Assembly (NCBI GenBank): GCA_024275235.1 | Contig: JAJRZN010000091.1 | Coordinates: 1 to 34,085 of the forward strand | Direction of reading: 5' to 3' | From: Deltaproteobacteria bacterium | GTDB lineage: Bacteria; Desulfobacterota; Desulfobulbia; Desulfobulbales; VMSU01 | DNA length: 34,085 nt | Part shown: in pieces, positions 1 through 7,703 of the stretch | Numbering within the stretch: position 1 is the stretch's first letter | Layout of the letters: each line of letters begins with the position of its first letter | Notes under the pieces: generated by a model | Databases searched by the model: none | Told to the model about the DNA's origin: nothing | Seen by the model: only the letters and a program-made list of their open reading frames with translations | Position numbers and translations under genes: made by a program

Positions 1-177
1 AATGTAGTACTAAAAAAAGGAGAAGCAAACCTGCCCAAAAAAAGCGTCATAAATATAACTCAAATTTATACCGTAGACGAAAGTGATCTTTTTGAAAAAA
101 TAGGTAAGGTAAATAGTGCGAGATTAGAAGAAATATTAAAAGGAATACAGCTGCTTACGGAGCCAAGAGAGTTGTAG
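1..177 (+). CDS. MazF/PemK-type toxin, C-terminal fragment (5' end outside window)
   Basis: An open frame enters at base 1 and ends at TAG 175-177, giving 58 residues without a start codon, so the 5' part lies outside the window. The end of the fragment (an I-Y-T-V-D-E-S-D-L stretch, then E-K-I-G-K-V, then L-E-E-I-L-K-G-I) matches the conserved C-terminal pattern of MazF/PemK endoribonucleases (Q-I-R-T-V-D-K-S-R-L, then K-I-G-x-L, then a final helix). The family are ribosome-independent mRNA interferases held in check by a small antitoxin normally encoded just upstream; neither the antitoxin nor the toxin N-terminus can be seen here. The stretch is clearly more A+T-rich than the genes that follow, which fits an acquired toxin-antitoxin module. 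The family call rests on the C-terminal pattern alone. Confidence 0.7.
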   Translation, partial: NVVLKKGEANLPKKSVINITQIYTVDESDLFEKIGKVNSARLEEILKGIQLLTEPREL

Positions 178-344
178 ATAGGTGACAATCCGTCTGCTCT
201 ATCAAATCCAGCAATTCCCGGAGGGTGCTGAAATGAAGCAATAGTGTCGTTTGTTAAAATTGGTTTCGTAAACATTTTGAAAAATAGTGATTAAAATTCA
301 AATTTCTCTTGACATATAGGTATGACTGCAAATTTTCCTGAAAT

Positions 345-2135
345 CTAAACAGTTATTTTGTTTCCGTCTATTTCATCCATCATATCTTCAATTACCCGCA
401 GGCCGCCCAGCCAGAATTCCTTGTCATCGAGATCAACCCCAAAGGGGCGCAGAAGATCATAGGGGGATGAACTGCCGCCGGCCTCTAACAAGGCAATATA
501 TTTGGGGACAAAGGCCGCTCCCTGTTCCTTGTAGAGATTGTAAAGGGCCAGTACCAGTAATTCGCCGAAGGCGTAGGAATAGACATAACCGGGGGTACTC
601 AGAAAATGGGGGATATATGACCACCAGATGCCATAATCCTCGCTTAAATTTACACTGCCCTGGAACATCTCTTCCTGGGTGGTAAGCCAGAGGCGGGATA
701 ACTCCTCGGCCGATAATTCATTCCGCTGCCGTCGGCCGTTATGGCTGAGTTCCTCAAAGCGGTTCATGGCGGTCTGGCGAAAGACGGTGGCAAAGATCGA
801 CTCCAGCTTCTGGCTGATAAAGGCCGTACGTTCTTCCCGATTTTCGATGAGGGATAATTGATGGTTAAAGAGGAGCAGCTCGGCAAATACTGAGGCGGTC
901 TCTGCCAGGACGAGGGGGGTGTCGCTGTTATAATAGCCGCGGGGAGCCGCGAGGTGCTGGTGGATGCCGTGTCCCAGTTCATGGGCAATGGTGGAAATAT
1001 CCCGGAGATTGCCGGTGTAATTGACCATGACATAGGGGTGAACCTCGGGGGTGCAGGGGTGGGCGAAGGCCCCGCCCCGTTTACCATCCAGGATGGGGGC
1101 GTGGATCCACTGGCGCTCAAAGAAGAGGGCCGCGATTTCGGCCATCCGGGGGGAAAAATCGCCGAAGGCCCGCAGAACCAGATCCCTGGCTTCGGGCCAG
1201 CTCACCTCGTTGCCGGGGAGATGGGGCAGGGGGGCGTAGCGGTCATAATCCTCCAACCGGGGCAGTTCTAAAAGTCCGGCCTTGAATTTATAATAGCGGC
1301 TTACCAGATCATAACGGCTGATTACGGTGCTGATCAGGGTAGACACGGTTTTATTCTCCAGCTCGTTATAGAGGTTCATGGAGCTGATCCAGGAGGGGTA
1401 ATTACGCAGACGGTCGTCAATCATCTTGTCGGCCAGCAGGGTATTGGTGATGTGGGTGAAGATGTGGAGATTGGCCTTGAGACCGGCGGTGAGGTCGGCG
1501 GCGGCCTGGCGGCGTACTTCACGTTCCGGGCTGTAGAGGTCGGAGAGCACCTCTTCTTCGCCGCGCTGCTGGTCGCCGAATTTCAGCTGGCCCATTATTT
1601 TTTCAAAGAGCAGCACCCATGAACTGCGGCCCACCGGGGCAAGCTCTATGAGCAGCCTCTCTTCCACCTGGCTCAGGAGATGGGGGGCGTAGCGCCTGAT
1701 GGTGGAGAGATAATGGCGGTAGGCGCTTAGAATGGGGCTGTTTAAAATTATCTCGGCTGCCTCGTTGTTTACAGCGCTCCACTCTAATTCAAAAAAAACC
1801 GTGCAGCGTCCGATACGGCTGCCTTCCTCGCGAATTTTCTGCAGGAAGGCCCCTGCCTCTGGGCTGGGGGTCTGGGTGGTGAAATTTAAAAAGGCAAAGG
1901 TGCTGAGGCGGCCCCGGCGGACGGCCAGTTCTTCGAGGCGCCGGGTGAGGCGCAGCATGTCTTCCGCTGACAGCTCGGCCACCCGGCCCTTATACTGCTT
2001 TTCAATATCCTCTGCCTCTTGGCGGCAATGGGTGATGTCCTCCCCGATACAGGGATCATCCAGGCCCTTATAAAGATCGGTTAAACGCCATATAACCTCT
2101 AAAGTTTGCAGTCGTTTGTTCAACTCCGTACTCAT
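345..2135 (-). CDS. M3-family oligoendopeptidase (PepF-like)
   Basis: This 596-residue protein has the size and layout of PepF/M3B oligoendopeptidases, cytoplasmic zinc metallopeptidases that cut short peptides. A long helical N-terminal half leads to the zinc motif T-I-A-H-E-L-G-H-G-I-H-Q (HExxH), followed about 25 residues later by L-A-E-T-A-S-V-F-A-E, which carries the third zinc ligand Glu as in the family. No signal peptide is seen. The ATG at 2133-2135 is preceded by a good Shine-Dalgarno (AAGGAGAG, 2144-2151). The gene stands alone, divergent from adk. Its downstream neighbour is the toxin fragment on the opposite strand, so the two are convergent. The family assignment is firm; the peptide substrate is unknown. 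Confidence 0.93.
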   Translation of the reverse strand: MSTELNKRLQTLEVIWRLTDLYKGLDDPCIGEDITHCRQEAEDIEKQYKGRVAELSAEDMLRLTRRLEELAVRRGRLSTFAFLNFTTQTPSPEAGAFLQKIREEGSRIGRCTVFFELEWSAVNNEAAEIILNSPILSAYRHYLSTIRRYAPHLLSQVEERLLIELAPVGRSSWVLLFEKIMGQLKFGDQQRGEEEVLSDLYSPEREVRRQAAADLTAGLKANLHIFTHITNTLLADKMIDDRLRNYPSWISSMNLYNELENKTVSTLISTVISRYDLVSRYYKFKAGLLELPRLEDYDRYAPLPHLPGNEVSWPEARDLVLRAFGDFSPRMAEIAALFFERQWIHAPILDGKRGGAFAHPCTPEVHPYVMVNYTGNLRDISTIAHELGHGIHQHLAAPRGYYNSDTPLVLAETASVFAELLLFNHQLSLIENREERTAFISQKLESIFATVFRQTAMNRFEELSHNGRRQRNELSAEELSRLWLTTQEEMFQGSVNLSEDYGIWWSYIPHFLSTPGYVYSYAFGELLVLALYNLYKEQGAAFVPKYIALLEAGGSSSPYDLLRPFGVDLDDKEFWLGGLRVIEDMMDEIDGNKITV

Positions 2136-2494
2136 TTTGTTCTCTCCTTGTTCGATTTTGTCACCGGAATTACTGATTTTTCGTTACTGGATAATCTGCT
2201 GAGATGGTATATCTTTATACGTTATATGGGCTGAGATAGCCAGATCAAAGATGGGGCGTTACTTGTCTCCCCGGCCGCAGGATGTTTGTCAGCGCTGAAA
2301 TACCATTTAACCGGCTGAATCAGTCTGGCCGCTCAGCGGAACAGTTACGGTTACCAGCTAAGGGCAATTTGCGGTCCCTGTTGACTGATTAGCCGAAAAT
2401 AACTGTTTTTCAGCTCTGAATGTAGTATATTAGAAAATTTTCCGCTGTGTCGCGGTAATCTTATTTAGAATTAACAATAGATCAGGAGAGTACA
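2136..2494. other. 359-bp divergent intergenic region, pepF-like / adk
   Basis: No gene or RNA is recognised here. It holds the Shine-Dalgarno sites of the divergent oligoendopeptidase (2144-2151) and adk (CAGGAGAG, about 2481-2489). Weak promoter-like hexamers exist in the adk direction (TTGACT at 2381, TATATT at 2426), but they are not correctly spaced from each other, so no promoter is called. No riboswitch consensus was recognised. Confidence 0.4.
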
Positions 2495-3142
2495 ATGAAG
2501 GTAATGCTATTAGGTGCCCCCGGTGCCGGTAAAGGTACGGTTGCTAAGTTATTAACCGCCCTGGATGGTTCGGTACAGATTTCCACCGGTGATATTCTGC
2601 GGGCTGAGGTGCGGGCCGGAAGTGAGCTTGGTAAAGACGCCAAGAGGTATATGGACGCCGGTGATCTGGTGCCGGATTCCGTCATTATGGGGATGATGGA
2701 GAAACGTCTGCAGGAGCCCGACTGCCAGAAGGGCTTTCTTCTGGACGGCTTTCCACGTACCATTCCCCAGGCCGAGGAGTTGAAGAAATTAATGGCCCGG
2801 ATCAATATTGATCTTGATATGGTAGTTAATATTGACGTGCCGCGTGATGTTATTCTTGACCGGTTATGCACGAGAAGAACCTGCAGCAACCCCGACTGTC
2901 AGGCCATCTATAACGTCAAGAGCAATCCCACCAAGGTGGAGGGAATCTGTGATAAATGCGGCAGCCCGGTTATTCAGCGGGATGACGAAACCGAGGAGGC
3001 CATCAGTCATCGGCTGGAGACCTATAACGAGAAAACGGCCCCCCTTATCGGTTTTTATGAGAAAGAGGGTAAATTCCAGAATATCCCCTGTACCTCCAGT
3101 GACGATGTGGTGAACGCCATTAAAGAAAAGCTGGGTTTATAA
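2495..3142 (+). CDS. adk: Adenylate kinase with Cys-rich LID domain
   Basis: Adenylate kinase interconverts ATP + AMP and 2 ADP in the cytoplasm. The 215-residue length is typical of the long bacterial form. The P-loop G-A-P-G-A-G-K-G-T is at residues 8-16, the AMP-site motif D-G-F-P-R-T at about 84-89, and a cysteine-rich LID lies at about 126-160. The LID has T-C-S-N-P-D-C then G-I-C-D-K-C-G, so the first zinc pair is spaced C-x4-C rather than the usual C-x2-C, and the usual S-G-R-R before it is C-T-R-R. Zn2+ binding is therefore likely but with altered geometry. The start ATG has a good SD (AGGAGAG). The gene is monocistronic or weakly coupled to trmFO, from which it is separated by a repeat element. 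Confidence 0.96.
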   Translation: MKVMLLGAPGAGKGTVAKLLTALDGSVQISTGDILRAEVRAGSELGKDAKRYMDAGDLVPDSVIMGMMEKRLQEPDCQKGFLLDGFPRTIPQAEELKKLMARINIDLDMVVNIDVPRDVILDRLCTRRTCSNPDCQAIYNVKSNPTKVEGICDKCGSPVIQRDDETEEAISHRLETYNEKTAPLIGFYEKEGKFQNIPCTSSDDVVNAIKEKLGL

Positions 3143-3147
3143 AGGAT

Positions 3148-3309
3148 GATGGCGTCGTAAAAAGTCCGATCTACGGTGTTGTGGCGTTCGCATACGATCG
3201 TTGTCGTACCGCTCGGCAGACATACCATATGTATGGCCGAAGCCCTGCCGAACCACCACGCCTCGCAGTCTACGCTTAGCTGTATATCGAACTTTTTGAC
3301 TTAGCCATC
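3148..3309 (+). repeat. MITE/REP-like structured repeat with imperfect terminal inverted repeats
   Basis: The left end (GATGGCGTCGTAAAAAGTCC..., from 3148) is mirrored by the right end ending at 3309, which on the minus strand reads GATGGCTAAGTCAAAAAGTTCG. Inside, CGGCAG (about 3214-3219) can pair with CTGCCG (about 3245-3250), and CATAC/GTATG pair within that arm, so the whole unit can fold into a long stem. It has no coding capacity. A degenerate partial copy in the opposite orientation lies at 14213-14251, sharing 35 of 39 positions with 3148-3186. The size (~160 bp), inverted ends and dispersal suggest a non-autonomous mobile or REP-type element; no parent transposase is in the window. 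Confidence 0.75.
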
Positions 3310-3323
3310 TTTATTTAGTTAGT

Positions 3324-3346
3324 GATGGACTTTTTACGAGTCCATC
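3324..3346. repeat. 8-bp perfect hairpin related to the repeat ends
   Basis: GATGGACT (3324-3331) and AGTCCATC (3339-3346) are perfect reverse complements around a 7-base loop. Read on the minus strand the loop and arm contain CGTAAAAAGTCC, the same core found at the left end of the element at 3148. It looks like a minimal relative or solo end of that repeat family. It lies just upstream of the trmFO Shine-Dalgarno, so it could affect trmFO expression. Confidence 0.6.
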
Positions 3347-3361
3347 AAGGATGAAGGTGGA

Positions 3362-4729
3362 ATGATGAAGGACGAGGGCGGGGAAAATTCTGCTCCGGTG
3401 GTGACGATTATCGGCGGCGGTCTGGCAGGCTGTGAGGCCGCCTGGGCCGCTGCCGGGAGGGGCTGCCGGGCGAGGCTCTATGAGATGAAGCCCCAACGTT
3501 TCAGCCCGGCTCACACCATACCGCAGCTTGCCGAGCTGGTCTGCAGCAACTCTTTACGTTCCGATGCCCCTGATTCAGCCGTGGGGCTGCTTAAGGAAGA
3601 GATGCGCCGTATGGGCTCTCTCCTCATGCGGGTTGCTGAAGAGTGCCGGGTGCCGGCGGGTAAGGCTCTCGCCGTTGACCGGTTGCAGTTTGCCGAATCC
3701 GTTACCCGGCATTTAACGGAAAACCCCGCCATTGAAATTATAAACGAGGAGGTGCGGGAGCTGGCCCCCGATTGCGGCCTTGATCCGGCCTCTCCCCTTA
3801 TTCTGGCCACCGGGCCTCTGACCACCGAGGAGCTGACGGCCTCCCTGGCCCGTTTCACCGGCGGGGATTATCTCTTTTTTTATGATGCCATTACCCCTGT
3901 TATTGCCGTCGATTCCCTGGATCGTACCATTATTTATCAGGCCTCCCGCTATGATGACGGCCCTGGTGATTATCTGAACTGCCCCCTTGATGAGGAGCAG
4001 TATAACCGTTTTATCAGCGCCTTGAAGGACGCGGAAAAGGTGCCTTTCAAGGACTTTGAAAAACCAAAATATTTTGAGGGCTGTCTGCCCATCGAGGTCA
4101 TGGCGGAACGGGGTGATAATACTCCGCGTTTCGGCCCCATGAAACCCGTGGGGCTGCCAGACCCCCGCAGCGGCCGTGACCCCTACGCCGTGGTGCAGCT
4201 TCGTTTTGAGAATCGGGCCGCCACCATGGTCAATATGGTTGGCTTTCAGACCAAACTTACCTATGGTGAACAGAAACGGGTCTTTTCCATGATTCCCGGT
4301 CTTGAGAAGGCGGACTTTGTCCGCCTGGGCAGTATTCATCGTAATACCTTTGTGCGGGCCCCGGAGCTGTTGAACCGTTATCTGCAGCTTGTGGAACGGC
4401 CCGGTCTGCTCCTGGCCGGGCAGATAAGCGGAGTGGAGGGCTATGTGGAATCAATGGCCATGGGGCTTCTGGCCGGCCGGAATGCCGCCTGTCTCGCCCT
4501 GGGCCTGCCCCTTGCCGCGCCGCCCGCTGATACCGCTCATGGCGCCCTGCTTAATCATCTTACCAACCGGGAGGCCAAACACTTTCAGCCTTCCAATATT
4601 AATTTTGGTCTCTTTCCCCGGCTGGATAAACGGCTGCCCAAAAAATTAAAAGGAAAATATCGTGCTGAGATTGCCCTTGCCTCCCTGGAAAAATGGCTGG
4701 CGGCAGAAGGCCGCCCTCTCCCTCTTTGA
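3362..4729 (+). CDS. trmFO: Methylenetetrahydrofolate-tRNA (uracil-54-C5) methyltransferase TrmFO
   Basis: TrmFO is the folate/FAD-dependent enzyme that makes ribothymidine at position 54 of tRNA. The N-terminal FAD-binding motif V-V-T-I-I-G-G-G-L-A-G-C-E-A-A is at residues 13-27, followed by the family signature Y-E-M-K-P then A-E-L-V-C-S-N-S-L-R-S-D, which carries the conserved Cys. Later family landmarks are F-E-G-C-L-P-I-E-V-M-A-E-R-G and Q-I-S-G-V-E-G-Y-V-E-S near the C-terminus. Its 455 residues fit the family (about 430-460). Tandem ATGs at 3362 and 3365 follow a weak GGTGG-type SD. The last 68 bases overlap the next gene, whose RBS lies inside trmFO, so the two are probably co-transcribed. 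Confidence 0.96.
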   Translation: MMKDEGGENSAPVVTIIGGGLAGCEAAWAAAGRGCRARLYEMKPQRFSPAHTIPQLAELVCSNSLRSDAPDSAVGLLKEEMRRMGSLLMRVAEECRVPAGKALAVDRLQFAESVTRHLTENPAIEIINEEVRELAPDCGLDPASPLILATGPLTTEELTASLARFTGGDYLFFYDAITPVIAVDSLDRTIIYQASRYDDGPGDYLNCPLDEEQYNRFISALKDAEKVPFKDFEKPKYFEGCLPIEVMAERGDNTPRFGPMKPVGLPDPRSGRDPYAVVQLRFENRAATMVNMVGFQTKLTYGEQKRVFSMIPGLEKADFVRLGSIHRNTFVRAPELLNRYLQLVERPGLLLAGQISGVEGYVESMAMGLLAGRNAACLALGLPLAAPPADTAHGALLNHLTNREAKHFQPSNINFGLFPRLDKRLPKKLKGKYRAEIALASLEKWLAAEGRPLPL

Positions 4730-7124
4730 ACTGTTTCTGTTGACGGCTTTCTGCCTGCTGGCCAATGCCGCCCCGGCCGCGGAAGCGGCGGTGGATTACC
4801 ATCTGCTGACGGCCTTTGACCTGCCCGCCCATCTTCTGAAGGCTACGGCCGCCATCAACCTGGCTCCCGGCGCTGCCACTGTGGTGCGTCTCGATGGTCT
4901 GCGGGTGACGGCAATAGAGCTTGACGGTACCGAAATCAAATCTCGGGGGCCGGCTCTGTCCATTGCCGCCTCTAAATCCGCCCGGCGGCTGATTATCCAT
5001 TATCAGAAGGTAATCAAGTCCATGAACGACGGGCTTATAGATAATTCGGGGATTGTTCTCAGTGGCGACTGGTATCCTCAGCTTGGCGTTCCGGCCCTGT
5101 TTCACCTTCAGGCCGTTATTCCCGCCGATTTTCTGGCTGTCTCCGAGGCCGACACTATAAGCACGGAATCCGTGCCGAACAGCCGCCTGGTCACCTTTAA
5201 ATTCTCCCGTCCTCTGGCTTATCTTCATTTCATTGCCGGGCCTTATGTTAAACGTAAAATCTCCATTGGCAACGGCAGGAGTCTTTACACCTATTTCTTT
5301 CCCGAAGACGCGGAGCTGGCGGCGGATTATCTTCGTAAGGGCCGGGCCTATATTCAGCGTTATGAAAAGCTCATTGGCCCTTACCCCTATCAACGTTTCA
5401 GTATTGTAGAAAATCGTCTGCCCACGGGCTATGCCATGCCGACCTTTACCATGCTTGGGCAGGCCGTGGTTCGTCTGCCTTTTATTGTTGACACCTCTCT
5501 CGGGCACGAAATTCTGCACTCCTGGTTCGGTAACGCCATCGGGGTTGATTACAGCCAGGGTAACTGGTGCGAGGGGCTGACCACCTGTCTTGCCGACCAG
5601 AGTTTTGCCGCTGAGCGGGGCCAGGGTGCTGTTTTTCGTAAGGGGCAGTTGATTAAATTCGCGGCGGTGAACCGGGAACTGGGCGGGGCGATTGAGGATT
5701 TTAAAGGCGGCGAGGCTTCTCCCAATCCCCGGCGTATTGCCAGGCGGGCGGTGGGCTACGGCAAGGCTTCCATGCTCTTTCATATGCTGCGCCGCAAGGT
5801 GGGTGACCGGGTGTTTTTTGCCGCTCTGCGTGATTTTTACCGGCGGATGAATGGTAAAACCGCCGGTTGGCGTGATATTGAGCAGAGTTTTAAGAATGCC
5901 GGAGGCGGCAGGCTGAAATATTTTTTTAAACAATGGCTGACCAGGAAAGATGCGCCGGATTTAAAGGCCGAGGATATCAGCTTAAAGGAGATTGACGGTC
6001 GGCTGCGCCTGAAGTTTACTATTGCTCAGAGCAATAAGGTGCCTTATAGAATAGAGGTGCCGGTAGTTATTATCAATGATTTTGGCCGGCGCCGTGAAAT
6101 GGTTAAACTCAGTGGTAAAAGTCAGAAGGTGGAACTTACTCTTAAGCAATACCCCTTGAAACTGGTGATAGATCCGGATTATGACCTTATGCGTACCCTG
6201 GGCGTTGACGAAACCCCGCCGGTCTGGGCTTTGCTGGCTGGTGCCGATAAGCTGACCGTGGTGGTGGCGGCGGGTAAATATGATCTTTATGCCCCTTATA
6301 TCAAGGAGCTGGAGCGCCGAGGGGCAAAGATTATCGCTGATAATGAAGTGACGGACAAGGAACTGGCCGCCGGTTCATTAATTTTTCTGGGACCCTCCGG
6401 AGTCGCGGCCCGGGGGCTTTTTGCCAATCCGCCTTATCCCGGGACGGGGATGACGGTGGATGTGCGCCACAATCCGTTAAATCCCAGGGCCATGGCGGCA
6501 CTCATTAAGGCCTCCGACCAGGCGGAACTCATGGCCGGGTTAACTAAATTACGTCATTACGGTAAATATTCCTACCTCCATTTTGAGGCTGGCCATATCA
6601 AGGAAAAACGGATTACCCGCGCCGAGATGGGGCGGCAGTATATTATTTCGACAGAACCCAGGGGCGTCGCGCTGCCGGCCACGGTCAGGTTTAATCGTAT
6701 TGTCTCGGAAATTGTCAATAAAGGGGTAATTTATGTCGGGGAGATGCACACCCGTTACGCCGACCATAAACTCCAGCTACGGGTTATCAGGGATTTGTGG
6801 AATCGCGGCATTAATCTCGCTATCGGTATGGAGATGTTTCCCCGTTCCGCCCAGGGGGCCCTGGATGACTTTGTGGCCGGGAAGATTAATGAGGCCGAAT
6901 TCCTTCATAAATCAAAATATTTCAAGGTCTGGAGTTTTGATTATCGGCTCTATCGTGAGATATTAAATTTCGCCAGGGCGCACCGGGTGCCGGTCATCGC
7001 CTTGAATATCGCTAAAGACAAGGTAAGCAAGGTCTATAAAGACGGTGGAATTTCGGGCCTGGTACCTGAGGAAAAAATGGCTCGGCCTCTGAATCGTGAT
7101 CTTGACGTACCTGGTTATCGGTAG
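4662..7124 (+). CDS. Exported gluzincin (M1-like) / ChaN-like protein, truncated by in-frame TAG
   Basis: The likely start is GTG 4662, behind AAAAGGA inside trmFO. A basic N-terminus and hydrophobic run (L-F-E-L-F-L-L-T-A-F) ending A-N-A-A-P-A-A-E-A-A suggest a signal peptide, so the protein probably acts in the periplasm. Residues about 40-450 resemble M1/gluzincin peptidases: H282-E-I-L-H286-S-W-F-G-N then W-C-E304-G-L, with T-G-Y-A-M-P-T-F-T upstream in place of G-A-M-E-N. Residues about 675-820 match the ChaN/DUF399 iron-regulated haem-binding fold (Y-V-G-E-M-H-T-R-Y-A-D-H, then I-G-M-E-M-F, then F-D-Y-R-L-Y-R). Translation ends at TAG 7122-7124 in the middle of the ChaN domain, directly before R-L-A-E-V-F, which continues in the same frame to 7703. 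The intact product would be about 1013 residues. The stop replaces what in relatives is an ordinary codon; CAG to TAG would be one change. Peptidase activity is inferred from motifs only. Confidence 0.8.
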   Translation: MLRLPLPPWKNGWRQKAALSLFELFLLTAFCLLANAAPAAEAAVDYHLLTAFDLPAHLLKATAAINLAPGAATVVRLDGLRVTAIELDGTEIKSRGPALSIAASKSARRLIIHYQKVIKSMNDGLIDNSGIVLSGDWYPQLGVPALFHLQAVIPADFLAVSEADTISTESVPNSRLVTFKFSRPLAYLHFIAGPYVKRKISIGNGRSLYTYFFPEDAELAADYLRKGRAYIQRYEKLIGPYPYQRFSIVENRLPTGYAMPTFTMLGQAVVRLPFIVDTSLGHEILHSWFGNAIGVDYSQGNWCEGLTTCLADQSFAAERGQGAVFRKGQLIKFAAVNRELGGAIEDFKGGEASPNPRRIARRAVGYGKASMLFHMLRRKVGDRVFFAALRDFYRRMNGKTAGWRDIEQSFKNAGGGRLKYFFKQWLTRKDAPDLKAEDISLKEIDGRLRLKFTIAQSNKVPYRIEVPVVIINDFGRRREMVKLSGKSQKVELTLKQYPLKLVIDPDYDLMRTLGVDETPPVWALLAGADKLTVVVAAGKYDLYAPYIKELERRGAKIIADNEVTDKELAAGSLIFLGPSGVAARGLFANPPYPGTGMTVDVRHNPLNPRAMAALIKASDQAELMAGLTKLRHYGKYSYLHFEAGHIKEKRITRAEMGRQYIISTEPRGVALPATVRFNRIVSEIVNKGVIYVGEMHTRYADHKLQLRVIRDLWNRGINLAIGMEMFPRSAQGALDDFVAGKINEAEFLHKSKYFKVWSFDYRLYREILNFARAHRVPVIALNIAKDKVSKVYKDGGISGLVPEEKMARPLNRDLDVPGYR

Positions 7125-7145
7125 CGGCTGGCCGAGGTCTTCCAG

Positions 7146-7703
7146 GTGCACAGGGGCGGACATGGCGATATGAACGGCTTTATGCAGGCTCAGGCTATCT
7201 GGGATGAGGTTATGGCGCAGGGGGTGGTCGGATATTTAAAGGCCAATCCAGCGAAGCATATGGTGGTTCTTGCCGGGCGGGGCCATACCTTGAAAAATCA
7301 GGGTATTCCTTTGCGGGTCAGGCGGCGTCTCGGGCCGGGGCTGGAGCAGGTGGTGATTATTAATTCCGAAGGCCGGGCGCTCAACCCCAGGGAGGAGGAT
7401 TTTGTGGTCTCCAGTCCGGAGGTGCAACTGCCGCCCAGGGTCTTGATGGGTATTGTCATGGAGCGGGACAAGAAGACTAAGGAAATTAAGATCGAGCAGG
7501 TTTCCCACTACAGTCCGGCTGCCAGGGCCGGGATTAAGGCCGGCGATATTCTTTTGGAAATGAATGGCAAGCCGGTGCGGACAACGGCGGATGTCAAAAT
7601 TATCATGCTGGGCGAAAAACGGGGTGATAAAATGACAGTTCTTGTCCGCCGTCACCAGCTCTTTTTCGGTGCAGAAGAACGGACTTTTAAATTACAGCTT
7701 TGA
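7146..7703 (+). pseudogene. Distal part of the interrupted ChaN-like protein, with C-terminal PDZ domain
   Basis: This lies in the same frame as the gene at 4662 and continues the ChaN domain after the TAG at 7122-7124: H-G-D-M-N-G-F-M-Q-A-Q-A-I-W-D-E, then M-V-V-L-A-G-R-G-H and G-I-P-L-R-V-R-R are the C-terminal ChaN landmarks. Residues about 95-185 form a PDZ domain (V-L-M-G-I-V, S-P-A-A-R-A-G-I-K-A-G-D-I-L-L-E-M-N-G-K-P-V). If made separately it could restart at GTG 7146, with GAGG about 8 bases upstream, but it would lack a signal peptide and half a ChaN domain. It is best read as the broken 3' part of one gene, or as the C-terminal part of a readthrough product. Stop TGA 7701-7703 overlaps the next ATG. 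Confidence 0.75.

Noticed and set aside
66-275. 69-codon minus-strand open frame at the window start
   Set aside because: It overlaps the MazF-like C-terminus on the opposite strand and shows no motif; the plus-strand frame has a convincing family match.
309-314. TTGACA hexamer downstream of the MazF fragment
   Set aside because: It faces the 3' end of the opposite-strand peptidase, with no good -10 and no gene after it.
3713-4339. 208-codon minus-strand open frame inside trmFO
   Set aside because: Antisense to a well-supported gene and without domain signals; the high G+C third-position bias of trmFO explains it.
4599-5933. 444-codon open frame on the minus strand
   Set aside because: It is fully antisense to trmFO and the gluzincin gene, whose domains are clear. 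The translation is of low complexity typical of a shadow frame, with no recognisable motif.
7122-7124. Pyrrolysine (amber) recoding of the TAG
   Set aside because: Kept only as a possibility. Several other genes here end normally in TAG, no pyl genes are in the window, and the site is not a known Pyl protein.
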